Source of the DNA: Rickettsia typhi
GTDB taxonomy: Bacteria > Pseudomonadota > Gammaproteobacteria > Burkholderiales > Burkholderiaceae_C
Direction: 5' to 3'
Length of the DNA stretch: 16,641 bases
Assembly (NCBI GenBank): GCA_943325485.2
Contig: CALPPP020000007.1
Span: 1-16,641 of the forward strand
Shown: in pieces, positions 6,685 through 16,209 of the stretch
Layout: the number at the start of each line of letters is the position of its first letter
Numbering within the stretch: position 1 is the stretch's first letter
The notes under the pieces: model-generated
What the model was told of the DNA's origin: nothing
Databases searched by the model: none
Seen by the model: only the letters and a program-made list of their open reading frames with translations
Program-made: the position numbers and the translations under genes

Positions 6685-9600
6685 ATGCAAGTTAATCAAC
6701 CTGATCAGCGCTGGCAATTTTGGATTGACCGTGGCGGCACCTTCACAGACATCGTGGCCCGCGATCCTTTGGGTAAGTTACACACCCACAAGCTGTTGAG
6801 CCAAAACCCTCAGTTGTATGCTGATGCAGCGGTGCAAGGAATACGCGAGTTGCTGGGATTACAGGCCCACGAAGCTGTGCCTGCAGAGCGAATAGCTTGT
6901 GTGCGCATGGGCACCACCGTGGCGACCAATGCCTTGCTTGAGCGAAATGGTGAGCCCACGCTGCTGGTCACCACGCGAGGCTTTCGTGATGTGCTTCGCA
7001 TTGCCTACCAAAACCGCCCTCGCTTGTTTGACAGGCATATTGTCTTGCCTGAAATGCTTTACAGCGAAGTGATCGAGGCGGATGAGCGCATGGGCGCACA
7101 TGGTGAGGTGGTTCAAGTGCTGGATCAAACAGCGCTGCGCTTAGGCTTGTCCGCGGCTTATGACAAGGGTTTGCGGTCGCTTGCGATCGTTTTTTTGCAT
7201 GGTTACCGTTACAGCGAGCACGAGCAACAAGCTGCAGCTTTAGCCCAAGACCTCGGTTTTACCCAAATCAGTACCTCGCACCAAACCAGCCCGCTCATGA
7301 AGATGGTCAGTCGCGGTGACACCACCGTGGTTGACGCGTATTTGTCGCCGATATTGCGTCGCTATGTGGACCAGTTGGCGCAGCAACTGCCTGGGGTACC
7401 GTTGCTGTTCATGCAGTCTTCTGGTGGCTTGGTCGACGCCCAAGCGTTTCAAGGCAAGGACGCGATTCTGTCTGGACCCGCTGGCGGCATCGTCGGCATG
7501 GCCAAAACCGCTGACATTGCTTTTGCGCATGGCGACAGCTTGCAAGGCAAGTCCCACGTCATCGGCTTTGACATGGGCGGCACCTCCACCGACGTCAGCC
7601 ATTACGCCGGAGAACTCGAGCGAGAGTTTGATACCCAGGTCGCGGGCGTGCGCTTGCGAGCCCCCATGCTGCACATCCACACGGTGGCGGCAGGTGGCGG
7701 GTCACTTTTGCAATTTGATGGCTCGCGTTTTCGGGTGGGGCCGCAAAGCGCGGGTGCAGACCCTGGGCCTGCTTGCTACCGGCGTGGCGGGCCCTTGACG
7801 GTCACGGATGCGAATTTGCATCTGGGTAAATTGCAGCCTGCCTATTTCCCCGCCGTGTTTGGTCCGCGTGGCGACCAACCCTTGGACGCGCAAGTGGTGG
7901 AGCAGGGGTTTGCGCATCTTGCACAGTTATCAAACAAAACGCCCGAAGAAGTTGCCGAAGGCTTTGTGCATATCGCTGTTCAGCAAATGGCGCATGCCGT
8001 ACAAAAAATTTCGGTTGCTCGTGGTTACGATGTCACGGGCTATACCTTGCAATGTTTTGGAGGCGCAGGGGGGCAGCATGCGTGTGCGGTGGCCGATGCA
8101 CTGGGCATGTCTAGGATTTTGATTCACCCCATGGCGGGTGTGTTGTCGGCCTATGGCATGGGTTTGGCTTCGCAGAGCCTGATCAAAGAGCAAGCCATCG
8201 AGCAGATGTTGCAAGCGTCCATCTGGCCTGAGTTACAAGCCACCTTGTCCAAGTTGTCCTTGCAAGCCGAAGCGGCATTGCGATCGCAAATATCGCAAGG
8301 CGGTGAATTGCAAACTTACGAGAGGGTGCATCTGCGCTATGCCGGCAGTGATTCGCCTTTGGTGGTCGCCATGGGGAGCCTGGCGCAAGTGAAGGCGGCG
8401 TTTGAGGCCGCATATTTGCGCCGCTTTGCGTTTGTCATGCCAGACAAAGCCTTGGTGGTTGAAGCGGTGTCGGTAGAAGTCATATTGGCCGGCGAGCAAA
8501 CGCCTGAAAAGGTTCACCCTCTGGCACCTTTGCGTGATATGCCGCCACACACGCTGACACGCATGTATTTGCATGGCGCTTGGCAAGAGGCAGCCTTGAT
8601 TCGCCGCGAAGACATGCAAGCTGGCGATAGCGTGGTGGGTCCTGCGGTGGTGGTCGAGCGCCATGCCACCACGGTGATTGAACCCGGCTGGCAAGCCAAG
8701 TTGACGGCGTTGAACCATTTGGTGTTGCTGCGCATCGCGCCACGCAAAGCCTTGCAAGCGGCCGGCACGTCGGTGGACCCCATCCAGCTAGAGGTTTTTA
8801 ACAACCTCTTCATGAATATCGCCGAGCAAATGGGCTTGCAGCTGCAAAACACCGCGCATTCGGTGAATATCAAAGAGCGTCTCGATTTTTCATGCGCCAT
8901 CTTCAATCAACAGGGCGAGTTGATTGCCAATGCCCCACACATGCCTGTGCATTTGGGCTCGATGGGCGAGAGCATCAAAACGGTGATTCGAGATAACACA
9001 GGTCGAATGCAAGCCGGCGATGTGTATGTGCTGAACGACCCCTACCATGGGGGAACCCATTTACCCGATGTGACCGTCATCACGCCGGTTTATTTGGGCG
9101 ATTCGCTTGAGCCCGATTTTTATGTGGGCTCTCGCGGCCACCATGCAGACATTGGCGGTGTGTCCCCAGGCTCTATGCCACCGTTTTCCACCACCATCGA
9201 TGAAGAGGGTGTGCAAATTCAGAATTTCAAACTGGTGGAAAAAGGTGTGCTGCGTGAAGCGCCCATGTTGGCTTTGCTGCAAAGTGGGGCGCACCCGAGT
9301 CGCAACCCTGCGCAAAACATCGCGGACTTGAAAGCCCAAATTGCAGCGAATGAAAAAGGGGCGCAAGAGTTGCGCCGCATGGTGGCGCATTACGGTTTGC
9401 CCACCGTGCAAGCCTATATGCAGCATGTGCAAGACAACGCAGAAGAATCTGTCAGGCGCGCTATTACCCGCTTGGCAAAACGCTTTGGCGATGTGACCCG
9501 CCACAGCTTTGACTTCCCCCTAGACAATGGTGCTTGCATCAAGGTCAGCGTCAGCATTGACGCACAAACCCGCAGTGCGGTCGTCGACTTCACAGGCACT

Positions 9601-10353
9601 TCAGCCCAACAAAGCAATAATTTCAATGCGCCCCGCGCCGTGTGCATGGCAGCAGTGCTCTATGTGTTTCGTACCTTGGTGGAAGATGACATTCCCTTGA
9701 ATGCTGGGTGTCTAAAACCTATTCAAGTCATCATCCCAGAGGGCTCCATGCTGAACCCCTTGCCGCCTGCTTCGGTGGTGGCCGGCAATGTCGAGACCTC
9801 CACTTGCATCACCAATGCCTTGTATGGCGCCTTGGGCGTGATGGCGGGCAGTCAGCCCACCATGAACAATTTCACCTTTGGAAATGCCACCTACCAATAC
9901 TACGAAACCATTTCAGGCGGAAGTGGCGCTGGACCCGTGTTCAACAGCAGCGGTGAGGTGGTGGGTGGTTTCAAGGGAACCGATGTGGTGCAAACCCATA
10001 TGACGAATTCTCGTTTGACAGACCCCGAAGTGTTGGAGTTTCGCTTTCCTGTGCGTTTGCTCTCCTACAGTTTGCGAGAAGGATCAGGCGGGCATGGCAA
10101 GTTCGCAGGGGGCGCTGGTGGTATTCGTCGCATTGCGTTCTTAGAGCCTATGACGGCAGGTATTTTGTCTAACGGTCGCATCTATCCCGCGTTTGGATTG
10201 GCCGGCGGGTCGGCGGGTTTGCCAGGGGTGAATCGGGTCGTCAGGTCCAATGGTGAAGTGCTCATACTGGGACACATTGACCAAGTGCAAATGCAAGCGG
10301 GTGATGTGTTTGAAATTCATACGCCTGGCGGCGGTGCATACCTTGACGCTTGA
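6685..10353 (+). CDS. 5-oxoprolinase (ATP-hydrolysing), fused HyuA-HyuB
   Basis: This is a 1222-residue cytosolic enzyme of the oxoprolinase/hydantoinase family. The full-length fused form normally opens the ring of 5-oxo-L-proline to glutamate at the expense of ATP. The HyuA half has the ASKHA-type phosphate loops DRGGTFTD (15-22) and [10 protein letters not shown] (294-303), with [11 protein letters not shown] between them and [10 protein letters not shown] after them. The HyuB half starts at about residue 698 ([20 protein letters not shown]). It contains [12 protein letters not shown] (784-795) and [11 protein letters not shown] (815-825), which hold the conserved His/Asp residues, and it ends in a Gly-rich [10 protein letters not shown]. 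The arrangement and length match eukaryotic and proteobacterial 5-oxoprolinases better than the separate hydantoinase subunits. An N-methylhydantoin or other cyclic amide as substrate cannot be excluded. The ribosome binding site is weak. It heads a probable four-gene operon. Confidence 0.94.
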   Translation: MQVNQPDQRWQFWIDRGGTFTDIVARDPLGKLHTHKLLSQNPQLYADAAVQGIRELLGLQAHEAVPAERIACVRMGTTVATNALLERNGEPTLLVTTRGFRDVLRIAYQNRPRLFDRHIVLPEMLYSEVIEADERMGAHGEVVQVLDQTALRLGLSAAYDKGLRSLAIVFLHGYRYSEHEQQAAALAQDLGFTQISTSHQTSPLMKMVSRGDTTVVDAYLSPILRRYVDQLAQQLPGVPLLFMQSSGGLVDAQAFQGKDAILSGPAGGIVGMAKTADIAFAHGDSLQGKSHVIGFDMGGTSTDVSHYAGELEREFDTQVAGVRLRAPMLHIHTVAAGGGSLLQFDGSRFRVGPQSAGADPGPACYRRGGPLTVTDANLHLGKLQPAYFPAVFGPRGDQPLDAQVVEQGFAHLAQLSNKTPEEVAEGFVHIAVQQMAHAVQKISVARGYDVTGYTLQCFGGAGGQHACAVADALGMSRILIHPMAGVLSAYGMGLASQSLIKEQAIEQMLQASIWPELQATLSKLSLQAEAALRSQISQGGELQTYERVHLRYAGSDSPLVVAMGSLAQVKAAFEAAYLRRFAFVMPDKALVVEAVSVEVILAGEQTPEKVHPLAPLRDMPPHTLTRMYLHGAWQEAALIRREDMQAGDSVVGPAVVVERHATTVIEPGWQAKLTALNHLVLLRIAPRKALQAAGTSVDPIQLEVFNNLFMNIAEQMGLQLQNTAHSVNIKERLDFSCAIFNQQGELIANAPHMPVHLGSMGESIKTVIRDNTGRMQAGDVYVLNDPYHGGTHLPDVTVITPVYLGDSLEPDFYVGSRGHHADIGGVSPGSMPPFSTTIDEEGVQIQNFKLVEKGVLREAPMLALLQSGAHPSRNPAQNIADLKAQIAANEKGAQELRRMVAHYGLPTVQAYMQHVQDNAEESVRRAITRLAKRFGDVTRHSFDFPLDNGACIKVSVSIDAQTRSAVVDFTGTSAQQSNNFNAPRAVCMAAVLYVFRTLVEDDIPLNAGCLKPIQVIIPEGSMLNPLPPASVVAGNVETSTCITNALYGALGVMAGSQPTMNNFTFGNATYQYYETISGGSGAGPVFNSSGEVVGGFKGTDVVQTHMTNSRLTDPEVLEFRFPVRLLSYSLREGSGGHGKFAGGAGGIRRIAFLEPMTAGILSNGRIYPAFGLAGGSAGLPGVNRVVRSNGEVLILGHIDQVQMQAGDVFEIHTPGGGAYLDA

Positions 10354-10360
10354 AGCCGAT

Positions 10361-11470
10361 GTGAATGTGTTGAAAGACCACTGGCATTCGGCCAGCGGTG
10401 CCTCAGTGCCCAAGCGTTTTGAAATGGTCAATGACAGCTGCAGCGCTGACACGGCGTATCGCTTGGCTTGCGCGGGGACAGCCCTGTTGTGGCAAGGGGA
10501 CTTTCAGCAAGCGCGTCAATTGCTTCAAGCATTGACGCGTCGCGTCAGTGTTGCGCCCAAGGCTAAGTCGACAAGTTTGGGTATGCCGCAAGCCTTTCAT
10601 GCCCACCGTATGGCGCAAGCCCAGCGTGCACGAATTTTGTCTATGCTGGTGTTGCAAGTGGCGGGCGACTACCGCATTGCTTTGCGTCGTGCGCCCGACA
10701 TGCGCGACGCATTGCGCAGTGCATGGGGCGAGCCAAGCGGCCAAGCACGGGTGCTGTCTTTGCGAGAGTTGCTAGGCATTGTCAGCGCCTACGAGTGGCA
10801 ACGCAAAGGCATCGCTGTCAATGTGTTGAGTGAGGAAGGTTTCTTCATTCATCCGCGCTATGGTGTATTTTCTCCCGTGCGAAGTGAATACCTTGATCTG
10901 ATTGCCAAGGCGCCTTTGCCTTGCACTGCACTGGCTTTTGACATTGGAACCGGCACGGGTGTGATTGCGGCCTTGTTACTGATGCGCGGCGTCAAGCAAG
11001 TCATCGCCACAGACTGCAGCGACGTCGCCTTGCAGTGTGCGCAAGACAATTTGCAAAGCTTGGACCTTTCATCCAGGGTGAAGTTCCAAAAGAGTGATGT
11101 GTTTCCCGAGGGACAAGCAAATTTGATTGCGTGCAACCCGCCTTGGTTGCCTGGCAAAGCCACGTCACTGTTAGAGCAAGCCATTTATGACCCCGACAGT
11201 CGGATGTTGCGTACTTTTTTGGCGGGTGTTTTGGCGCATTTAGCCCCTGGTGGCGAAGCTTGGTTGGTCTTGTCAGATTTGGCTGAGCATTTGCAACTGC
11301 GCTCACGCGAACAGTTGCTGCAATGGATAGAAGCGGGAGGCTTGCAGGTACTTGGCCGAGAAGATATTCGACCTCGTCATGCCAAGGTGCAAGACAGCCA
11401 AGACGCATTGCATGCGGCGCGAACGCAAGAGGTGACGTCCTTGTGGCGCCTAGGAGCGCGGGCCGCATAA
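10361..11470 (+). CDS. Class I SAM-dependent methyltransferase with NPPW motif
   Basis: This is a methyltransferase of about 369 residues. The C-terminal half is a Rossmann-type catalytic domain. It has motif I DIGTGTG (194-200), an acidic residue after strand 2 (VIATDCSDVAL) and NPPW (259-262). NPPY/NPPW marks enzymes that methylate a nitrogen in RNA, DNA or protein, as in RsmC, RlmG and PrmC. The N-terminal about 150 residues (WHSASGASVPKRF, then DTAYRLACAGTALLW) are a separate, mainly helical region seen in burkholderial relatives; its role is unknown. The frame is open from 10250, inside the previous gene. I prefer the GTG at 10361, 8 bases after the oxoprolinase stop, but the GTG at 10334 or TTG at 10370 are equally possible, since none has a good ribosome binding site. 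The substrate cannot be told from sequence. Confidence 0.85.
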   Translation: MNVLKDHWHSASGASVPKRFEMVNDSCSADTAYRLACAGTALLWQGDFQQARQLLQALTRRVSVAPKAKSTSLGMPQAFHAHRMAQAQRARILSMLVLQVAGDYRIALRRAPDMRDALRSAWGEPSGQARVLSLRELLGIVSAYEWQRKGIAVNVLSEEGFFIHPRYGVFSPVRSEYLDLIAKAPLPCTALAFDIGTGTGVIAALLLMRGVKQVIATDCSDVALQCAQDNLQSLDLSSRVKFQKSDVFPEGQANLIACNPPWLPGKATSLLEQAIYDPDSRMLRTFLAGVLAHLAPGGEAWLVLSDLAEHLQLRSREQLLQWIEAGGLQVLGREDIRPRHAKVQDSQDALHAARTQEVTSLWRLGARAA

Positions 11471-11477
11471 TCTGGCC

Positions 11478-11813
11478 ATGCGAAAAAATTTCCCTCTGCA
11501 CATAGATGGCCGCCACCCTGATCGGGTGCTTGATGCGGTGAAAAACGATGTACGTAAATACCTCAAGCGTGAGCGCCGACGAGATTTACCTGAGGGAGTC
11601 GATTTTTGGGACTTTGACTGCAAGTGCGGCTTGCAAGCCGCCGATGCTGAAGTGGTTCATGTGGCCGCCTTGGTTGCAGCCATTGATGCACTGGCCAAAA
11701 CGCAGGCCGCGTCTGTTTACATTGAAATACTGGCCAAGCACGGCAAACGTACCCCCAAGCCAGACCTCATACCATTGGTGGCTGAACACCCTGAAGACCT
11801 TTTACCCGAGTAG
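11478..11813 (+). CDS. DUF6172 family protein
   Basis: This is a small, charged, soluble protein of 111 residues, with no signal peptide or membrane segment. The segments HIDGRHPDRVLDAVKNDVRK and RRRDLPEGVDFWDFDCKCG are typical, as far as I recall, of the uncharacterised DUF6172 family of proteobacteria. It starts 8 bases after the methyltransferase stop, without a clear ribosome binding site, which suggests translation coupled to that gene. The acidic/aromatic DFWDFDCKCG with two Cys could bind a metal, but that is speculation. The function is unknown. Confidence 0.85.
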   Translation: MRKNFPLHIDGRHPDRVLDAVKNDVRKYLKRERRRDLPEGVDFWDFDCKCGLQAADAEVVHVAALVAAIDALAKTQAASVYIEILAKHGKRTPKPDLIPLVAEHPEDLLPE

Positions 11814-11816
11814 GTG
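11812..11816 (+). promoter_or_regulatory. Ribosome binding site of the halohydrin dehalogenase-like gene
   Basis: AGGTG overlaps the stop codon of the DUF6172 gene and stands 6 bases before the ATG at 11823. It favours this ATG over the in-frame GTG at 11814. Confidence 0.6.
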
Positions 11817-11822
11817 CTGTCT

Positions 11823-12503
11823 ATGAGTGGTTTGTTACAAGGTTTGCGAATTGTTGTCACCCAAGCCGAAGATTTCATGGGCCCGGCTTTATGCCAAGTG
11901 CTTTCCTCGCATGGGGCGACTGTGTTGGCCGACAGCAGAGAGTTGCACCACCCTGATGCCCCGCGCGAATTGGTGCAAAGCCATGGGCATATCGATGTCT
12001 TGGTTGCCAATTTGGCCATGACTGCGCCCTCGACGCCGGCCACTGAGGTGCAAGACGCCGAATGGTCGCAGGTGTTCGACGTCATGGTTCACCCCTTGCC
12101 AAGGTTGTTGCGAGAAGTCGTGCCACAAATGAAGGCGCGTGGGCAGGGAAAATTTTTGGTCATGGGCAGTGCCAGTGCATTGCGCGGCATGAAGCGAGCG
12201 TCAAGTTACAGCGCAGCACGTGGTGCGCAACTGGCATGGGTGCAAGCGGTGGGGGTGGAGTTGGCCGCTTTGAACATCCAAGTCAATGCGATTGCCCAAA
12301 ATTTTGTCGAGAACCCCACTTACTTTCCGCCAGAGGTTCAGGCCAATCCGCGCTTTGCAGAACGCATTCAACGCGAAGTTCCATTGGGACGATTGGTCAA
12401 AGCCGAGGAAGACGCAGAATTCGCGGCATACCTGTGCTCTGACAAAGCGAATTGCTTTGTGGGCCAGGTGTTCCCAGTTTGTGGTGGCTGGGTTCAGCGC
12501 TGA
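11823..12503 (+). CDS. Halohydrin dehalogenase-like protein (SDR fold, no cofactor motif)
   Basis: This 226-residue protein has a short-chain dehydrogenase fold but not dehydrogenase chemistry. The Gly-rich NAD(P) loop (TGxxxGxG) is replaced by TQAEDFMG (13-20), which fits T-X4-F-X-G. The NNAG motif is replaced by VANLAM. The catalytic YxxxK is YSAAR (129-133), and Ser116 sits 13 positions before Tyr129, giving S-X12-Y-X3-R. These two patterns together are the known marks of halohydrin dehalogenases, which turn vicinal haloalcohols into epoxides and halide, or open epoxides with small anions, without a cofactor. HIDVLVAN, IAQNFVENPTYF, VPLGRL and the GG-W end also resemble the HheB-type enzymes, from memory. 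The length is close to the family (about 230-260). It is last in the probable oxoprolinase-methyltransferase-DUF6172 operon. Automatic annotation would probably say SDR oxidoreductase. The physiological substrate is unknown. Confidence 0.88.
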   Translation: MSGLLQGLRIVVTQAEDFMGPALCQVLSSHGATVLADSRELHHPDAPRELVQSHGHIDVLVANLAMTAPSTPATEVQDAEWSQVFDVMVHPLPRLLREVVPQMKARGQGKFLVMGSASALRGMKRASSYSAARGAQLAWVQAVGVELAALNIQVNAIAQNFVENPTYFPPEVQANPRFAERIQREVPLGRLVKAEEDAEFAAYLCSDKANCFVGQVFPVCGGWVQR

Positions 12504-12504
12504 A

Positions 12505-13512
12505 TCAATCGCTCAAGGCCAACAAACTGTTCACCAAAGCCGTGTGAAAGCGCTGGGGGTTTTGCATTTGTGGCGCATGGCCCAAATCGGGGAAGAGAAT
12601 CAATTTGGCACCTGGGATGGCCTTGGCTGTGCGTCTTGCCAATTCGGGGTACAGACCCATTTGTGCTTTGATGTCGGGGGATACCAAGTCCTTGCCGATG
12701 GCGGTGTTGTCTTTTTCACCCATCATCAACAAAGTAGGAACTTTGAGTAAGGGGAACTCGTAAACCACGGGTTGGTTGAAGATCATGTCATAAAGCAAAG
12801 CCGAATGCCATGCCACGGTTTGCTTGTCTGGCCCGCGATACATGCCTGCGATCATTTGCACCCAAGGTTCGTATTCAGGTTTCCATTCATTCACGTAATA
12901 GGTCGCACGTTCATAGTTGCGAATACGCTCATCGGTGACTTGAAGTTCGCGCTGGTACCACTGGTCAATGGTGAGGCTTGGCACACCCATGGCTTTCCAA
13001 TCTTCTAGACCTATGGGGTTGACCATGACCAGTTGTTGGACCGACTGCGGAAACATCAGTGCATAGCGGGTGGCCAGCATGCCGCCCGTGGAGTGACCGA
13101 TCACAGTGGCTTGCGGTATCCCTAATGAATTTAACAATGCGTGGGTGTTGTGGGCCAGTTGCTGAAAACTGTACTGGTAAGCCGCAGGTTTGCTGGATTT
13201 ACAAAACCCAATTTGATCGGGAACGATGACGCGAAAACCATACTTCTGCAATACCTCGTATGTCGATTGCCAGGTGGCGGCACAAAAGTTTTTACCGTGC
13301 AACAAAACAGCGACATGGCCATTGGGTTTTGCAGGCTTGATGTCCAGATAAGCCATGTGCATATCAAGTTGCTGCGATTTGAACGCAAACTTTTGCACGG
13401 TGGCTGGGTAGTCAAACCCTTCTAGCATTGCCCCATAGATTTGTTCTTGCGCCTGAGAGCTCAAGCCACATGAGATGGCAAGCACAGCAAGCCAAGGACG
13501 CAACCACTTCAT
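12505..13512 (-). CDS. Exported alpha/beta hydrolase (serine nucleophile)
   Basis: This is a 335-residue hydrolase with a Sec-type signal peptide ([16 protein letters not shown], cut near SQA at 20-22), so it probably acts in the periplasm. The oxyanion region is LLHGKNFCAATW (70-81), the nucleophile elbow is GHSTGG with Ser141, and the likely acid and base are Asp268 (MGEKD) and His312 (LGHAP). VPDQIGFCKSSKP is typical of the esterase/lyase-type subgroup of AB_hydrolase_1. The substrate is unknown: an ester, a lactone or a C-C bond are all possible. A sugar lactone would fit the upstream sugar dehydrogenase, but that is only an idea. Its start overlaps the end of the dehydrogenase gene by 4 bases (ATGA). 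Its stop is one base from the stop of the convergent dehalogenase-like gene, which leaves no room for a terminator. Confidence 0.9.
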   Translation of the reverse strand: MKWLRPWLAVLAISCGLSSQAQEQIYGAMLEGFDYPATVQKFAFKSQQLDMHMAYLDIKPAKPNGHVAVLLHGKNFCAATWQSTYEVLQKYGFRVIVPDQIGFCKSSKPAAYQYSFQQLAHNTHALLNSLGIPQATVIGHSTGGMLATRYALMFPQSVQQLVMVNPIGLEDWKAMGVPSLTIDQWYQRELQVTDERIRNYERATYYVNEWKPEYEPWVQMIAGMYRGPDKQTVAWHSALLYDMIFNQPVVYEFPLLKVPTLLMMGEKDNTAIGKDLVSPDIKAQMGLYPELARRTAKAIPGAKLILFPDLGHAPQMQNPQRFHTALVNSLLALSD

Positions 13513-14873
13513 GGCTGAGCGACCAGTTTATAAACCTTGCCTGTGTTGCCGAATGGCCCCATACCTTCGTGGGTCAGCACATAAATTTCGCCGTTTCGGT
13601 CTTCGGCCAAACTGATGATGCGGCTTTCAATTTGCAAAACTTTTTCCAGAGGCCATTGCTTGTCATTTTGCATTTGGGGCACCGCGATAAAGAGTTGCCC
13701 CGATGCTTGTTTGAACGAGGCGCTCCAATCGGCCACCAGAAGTTTGCCGTGCAGCAAGGGAATCGCTGGGCCTCGGTACATGCGAACCCCCGTCACAGCA
13801 GTTCCAACGCCTTTGATATTGAGCGCAGAAGAGTCGGGGTGGCTGACCTGCATATTGGGGTACTCGACCACCGGCATTTGCAAAGGCTCCCCGCCAGGGC
13901 CCTGACGCGCGCACTGTGCAGGGGGCTTGCGGGGTTGCAAGCGGTCCACGCAATGCGAGGCTTCCATCAAAGGCCAGCCGAAATTACCAGGGCGTTTGAC
14001 GCGGTAAGCCGCTTCCCAAAGGGTTTCGGCGATGGCGGTCACATACAAGTCGCCGTTGCCATTCTTGTCGAATGCCATTCGGTAAGGGTTACGAAACCCC
14101 CAAGCCCAAATCTCAGACTTGCCTTGGGACGCGTTCAAAGGATTGCCGTTGGGAATGGCATAACCAGGGTAGCCGCGGTCCACATCAATGCGCAAAATTT
14201 TTCCATACAAGCTGTGCTTGTCTTGCGCCATCATGTCCCAAATCAAACCTTCGGCTGGCACATTGAAGGCTTCCCAAATCACCGATTTACCAAAGCCGTG
14301 GGATGCGCCACTGTCGCCCATGCCAATGAACAACATGCCATCAGGCCCGAAAGCCAAACCGCCGCCATTGTGTTTTCTGCTGGGCCAATCTTGTGCAATC
14401 AAAACACGTTCAGTAAGAGGGTCAACTGGCGCCACGCTGCCTATCTTGGCAGTGAACTCTGAAATTTTGCGTGTGTGGTTCCAGTTCTGGGGCGCGCTGT
14501 CGCGCAATGGGGCTGAATAGGAAATGAAAAAACGCCCATTGCGGGCATATTGCGGATGCAGCGCAAAACCCAAAAGACCACGTTCTTCAAAATCGTTTTG
14601 AAGAGCGAACATGCGACTTCGCAAGTCTAGAAACGCTTCGGGCAATACTTTGCCATCAGGCATCAGGACTTTGACCAAGCCATCTTGTTGAACCACCAGC
14701 ATGCGGCCACTGCCATCGGGGAGCTCTTCCAAATGAATAGGTGCGGTCAGGTCTTGGGCCAGCAACTGCAGTTGCAATTTAGGGCTTGGGGTTTGAGCAC
14801 TTGCTGAAAAGAGTGCCGACAAACTGATGAGTGACGCAGAAACTGCGAATGAAAAAAAGCGGTGAAACTTCAT
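13509..14873 (-). CDS. Exported PQQ-dependent sugar dehydrogenase family protein (GSDH domain)
   Basis: This is a 454-residue periplasmic protein with a signal peptide (1-26, cut near SASA). It forms the six-bladed glucose/sorbosone dehydrogenase propeller, like soluble aldose dehydrogenase YliI. Family segments include [20 protein letters not shown] (96-115), [20 protein letters not shown] (167-186) with His168 as the likely catalytic base, GDSGASHG with Asp187, [10 protein letters not shown] and [14 protein letters not shown]. The family usually oxidises aldose sugars with PQQ. No PQQ synthesis genes are in the window, so the cofactor would come from elsewhere. There is no haem motif. A pair of Cys ([14 protein letters not shown]) could form a disulfide in the periplasm. 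The start overlaps the ureG stop by 4 bases and the end overlaps the hydrolase start by 4 bases, so it is translationally coupled on both sides. Confidence 0.92.
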   Translation of the reverse strand: MKFHRFFSFAVSASLISLSALFSASAQTPSPKLQLQLLAQDLTAPIHLEELPDGSGRMLVVQQDGLVKVLMPDGKVLPEAFLDLRSRMFALQNDFEERGLLGFALHPQYARNGRFFISYSAPLRDSAPQNWNHTRKISEFTAKIGSVAPVDPLTERVLIAQDWPSRKHNGGGLAFGPDGMLFIGMGDSGASHGFGKSVIWEAFNVPAEGLIWDMMAQDKHSLYGKILRIDVDRGYPGYAIPNGNPLNASQGKSEIWAWGFRNPYRMAFDKNGNGDLYVTAIAETLWEAAYRVKRPGNFGWPLMEASHCVDRLQPRKPPAQCARQGPGGEPLQMPVVEYPNMQVSHPDSSALNIKGVGTAVTGVRMYRGPAIPLLHGKLLVADWSASFKQASGQLFIAVPQMQNDKQWPLEKVLQIESRIISLAEDRNGEIYVLTHEGMGPFGNTGKVYKLVAQP

Positions 14874-15529
14874 GGCAACAACATTCCTTTTGTTTCGATG
14901 AATTTCACCACATCTGTAAGGCCAGTTTGTGTTTTGAGGTTGGTCATGACGAAAGGTTTGACGCCTTGGGGACTCGCGCGCATACGCTCGGTGTCTGATT
15001 GCATGATGTCCAAGTTTGCGCCCACATGCGGTGCAAGATCAGTTTTATTGATGATGAACAAATCACTTTTGGTGATGCCTGGTCCGCCTTTGCGCGGAAT
15101 TTTTTCACCAGCAGCGACATCGATCACATAGATGGTCAAGTCGCTGAGTTCGGGGCTGAAGGTGGCTGCCAAATTATCGCCACCACTTTCTACGAAGACC
15201 ACATCCGCATTCGGGAACTTCTCCAACATGCGATCGATAGCCTCGAGGTTGATAGATGCGTCTTCACGTATCGCTGTGTGCGGGCAACCGCCAGTCTCCA
15301 CGCCCATGATACGTTCTGCTGGCAGAGCGCCACTGATCGTCAGCAAACGCTGATCTTCTTTGGTGTAGATGTCGTTGGTGATGGCGATCAGGTCGTAGTT
15401 GTCGCGCATGGCTTTGCACAGCATTTCAAGCAAGGTGGTTTTGCCTGAACCGACAGGGCCGCCAATGCCGACACGAAGAGGAGGGAGTTTTTTGCTGCGG
15501 TTAGCAATATGGTGAAGCGGTGTGGTCAT
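14870..15529 (-). CDS. ureG: Urease accessory GTPase UreG
   Basis: This 219-residue cytosolic GTPase drives nickel delivery into apo-urease together with UreE, UreF and UreD/H. The P-loop is GPVGSGKT (24-31), the switch and metal-binding region is [10 protein letters not shown] (81-90) with the nickel-binding Cys-Pro-His, and the base-recognition motif is NKTD (161-164). [18 protein letters not shown] and [17 protein letters not shown] are typical. The length is slightly above the family norm because of a polar N-terminal extension of about 16 residues without a His-rich stretch. The ATG at 15529 overlaps the ureF stop by 4 bases and the gene end overlaps the next start by 4 bases. Confidence 0.98.
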   Translation of the reverse strand: MTTPLHHIANRSKKLPPLRVGIGGPVGSGKTTLLEMLCKAMRDNYDLIAITNDIYTKEDQRLLTISGALPAERIMGVETGGCPHTAIREDASINLEAIDRMLEKFPNADVVFVESGGDNLAATFSPELSDLTIYVIDVAAGEKIPRKGGPGITKSDLFIINKTDLAPHVGANLDIMQSDTERMRASPQGVKPFVMTNLKTQTGLTDVVKFIETKGMLLP

Positions 15530-16209
15530 GATCGGAAAAGTCTGGAGTATTGGGTTTCGTGGCGCGCTGACAGTATCGCCAGTCGCGGGCTAAAGGCTTG
15601 GCGGTTTTCTGTGGTGACTTGCATGGCGTGATCTACCGCTGAGGGTATCTCGGTGGCCAAAGCGGCCAAGATGCGTTGACCGCTGAGTTGGCCCAAGGGC
15701 ACTGCTTTGATGGTTGCTTGAACCATGTTTTCCGCCCATCCGAAAGCTGCAGCGATCAAACCTTGACGAACAGGGATGTCATGCGTGGACAACGCCAGGG
15801 CAAATGCCAAAGGCCATGTGGGAGGAAGATCTTCGCAGGTTTTCATGCGCAAGGGTTCTGCATCGGCTTGGTTGCGCAACCAAATCAGCAAAGAGCGACC
15901 CATCTGTTCAGTTTGCAAACGCATTTCAAAGCTTTCACGGGTTTGTATCACCCAGTCATTGAGGTTTTTCAACTGCTTTTCGTCATGATGCTGCCAGGCA
16001 GGGATCGCTTGGGCAATGACAGGCAACTCGCTGCGCGACTGCACCAAATGTAAATGGTCCACCAACCACGTTTGCGCGCTTGCTTCGTCATGCACCAACT
16101 GGTGCGCAACGGCAGCTTCTATGCCCTCCGAATACGAAAACCCGCCCACCGGCAAAGCAGGTGACGCCAGTTGCAGCAAGCGCAATAAATAAATGGGGTC
16201 AGATTCCAA
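15526..16209 (-). CDS. ureF: Urease accessory protein UreF
   Basis: This 227-residue helical protein links the UreD-urease complex to UreG and controls its GTPase cycle. The start shows the family signature [20 protein letters not shown] followed by EG, with later [20 protein letters not shown] and QRILAAL. The first codon is TTG at 16209. It directly follows the TAA of ureE in the same reading frame, so no upstream start is possible without stop readthrough. The ribosome binding site would have to lie in the His-rich codons of ureE (GGA only), which is poor. Translation probably depends on ribosomes arriving from ureE. Confidence 0.95.
   Translation of the reverse strand: MESDPIYLLRLLQLASPALPVGGFSYSEGIEAAVAHQLVHDEASAQTWLVDHLHLVQSRSELPVIAQAIPAWQHHDEKQLKNLNDWVIQTRESFEMRLQTEQMGRSLLIWLRNQADAEPLRMKTCEDLPPTWPLAFALALSTHDIPVRQGLIAAAFGWAENMVQATIKAVPLGQLSGQRILAALATEIPSAVDHAMQVTTENRQAFSPRLAILSARHETQYSRLFRS

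Noticed and set aside
12505..13512. The alpha/beta hydrolase as an epoxide hydrolase or haloalkane dehalogenase partner of the dehalogenase-like protein
   Set aside because: Those enzymes use an Asp nucleophile; here the elbow is GHSTGG with Ser. The protein is also exported and lies on the opposite strand.
13428..14462. A 344-codon open frame on the plus strand across the sugar dehydrogenase gene
   Set aside because: It is rich in His, Arg and Ala with no recognisable motif, and lies antisense to a gene with clear family signatures and a signal peptide.
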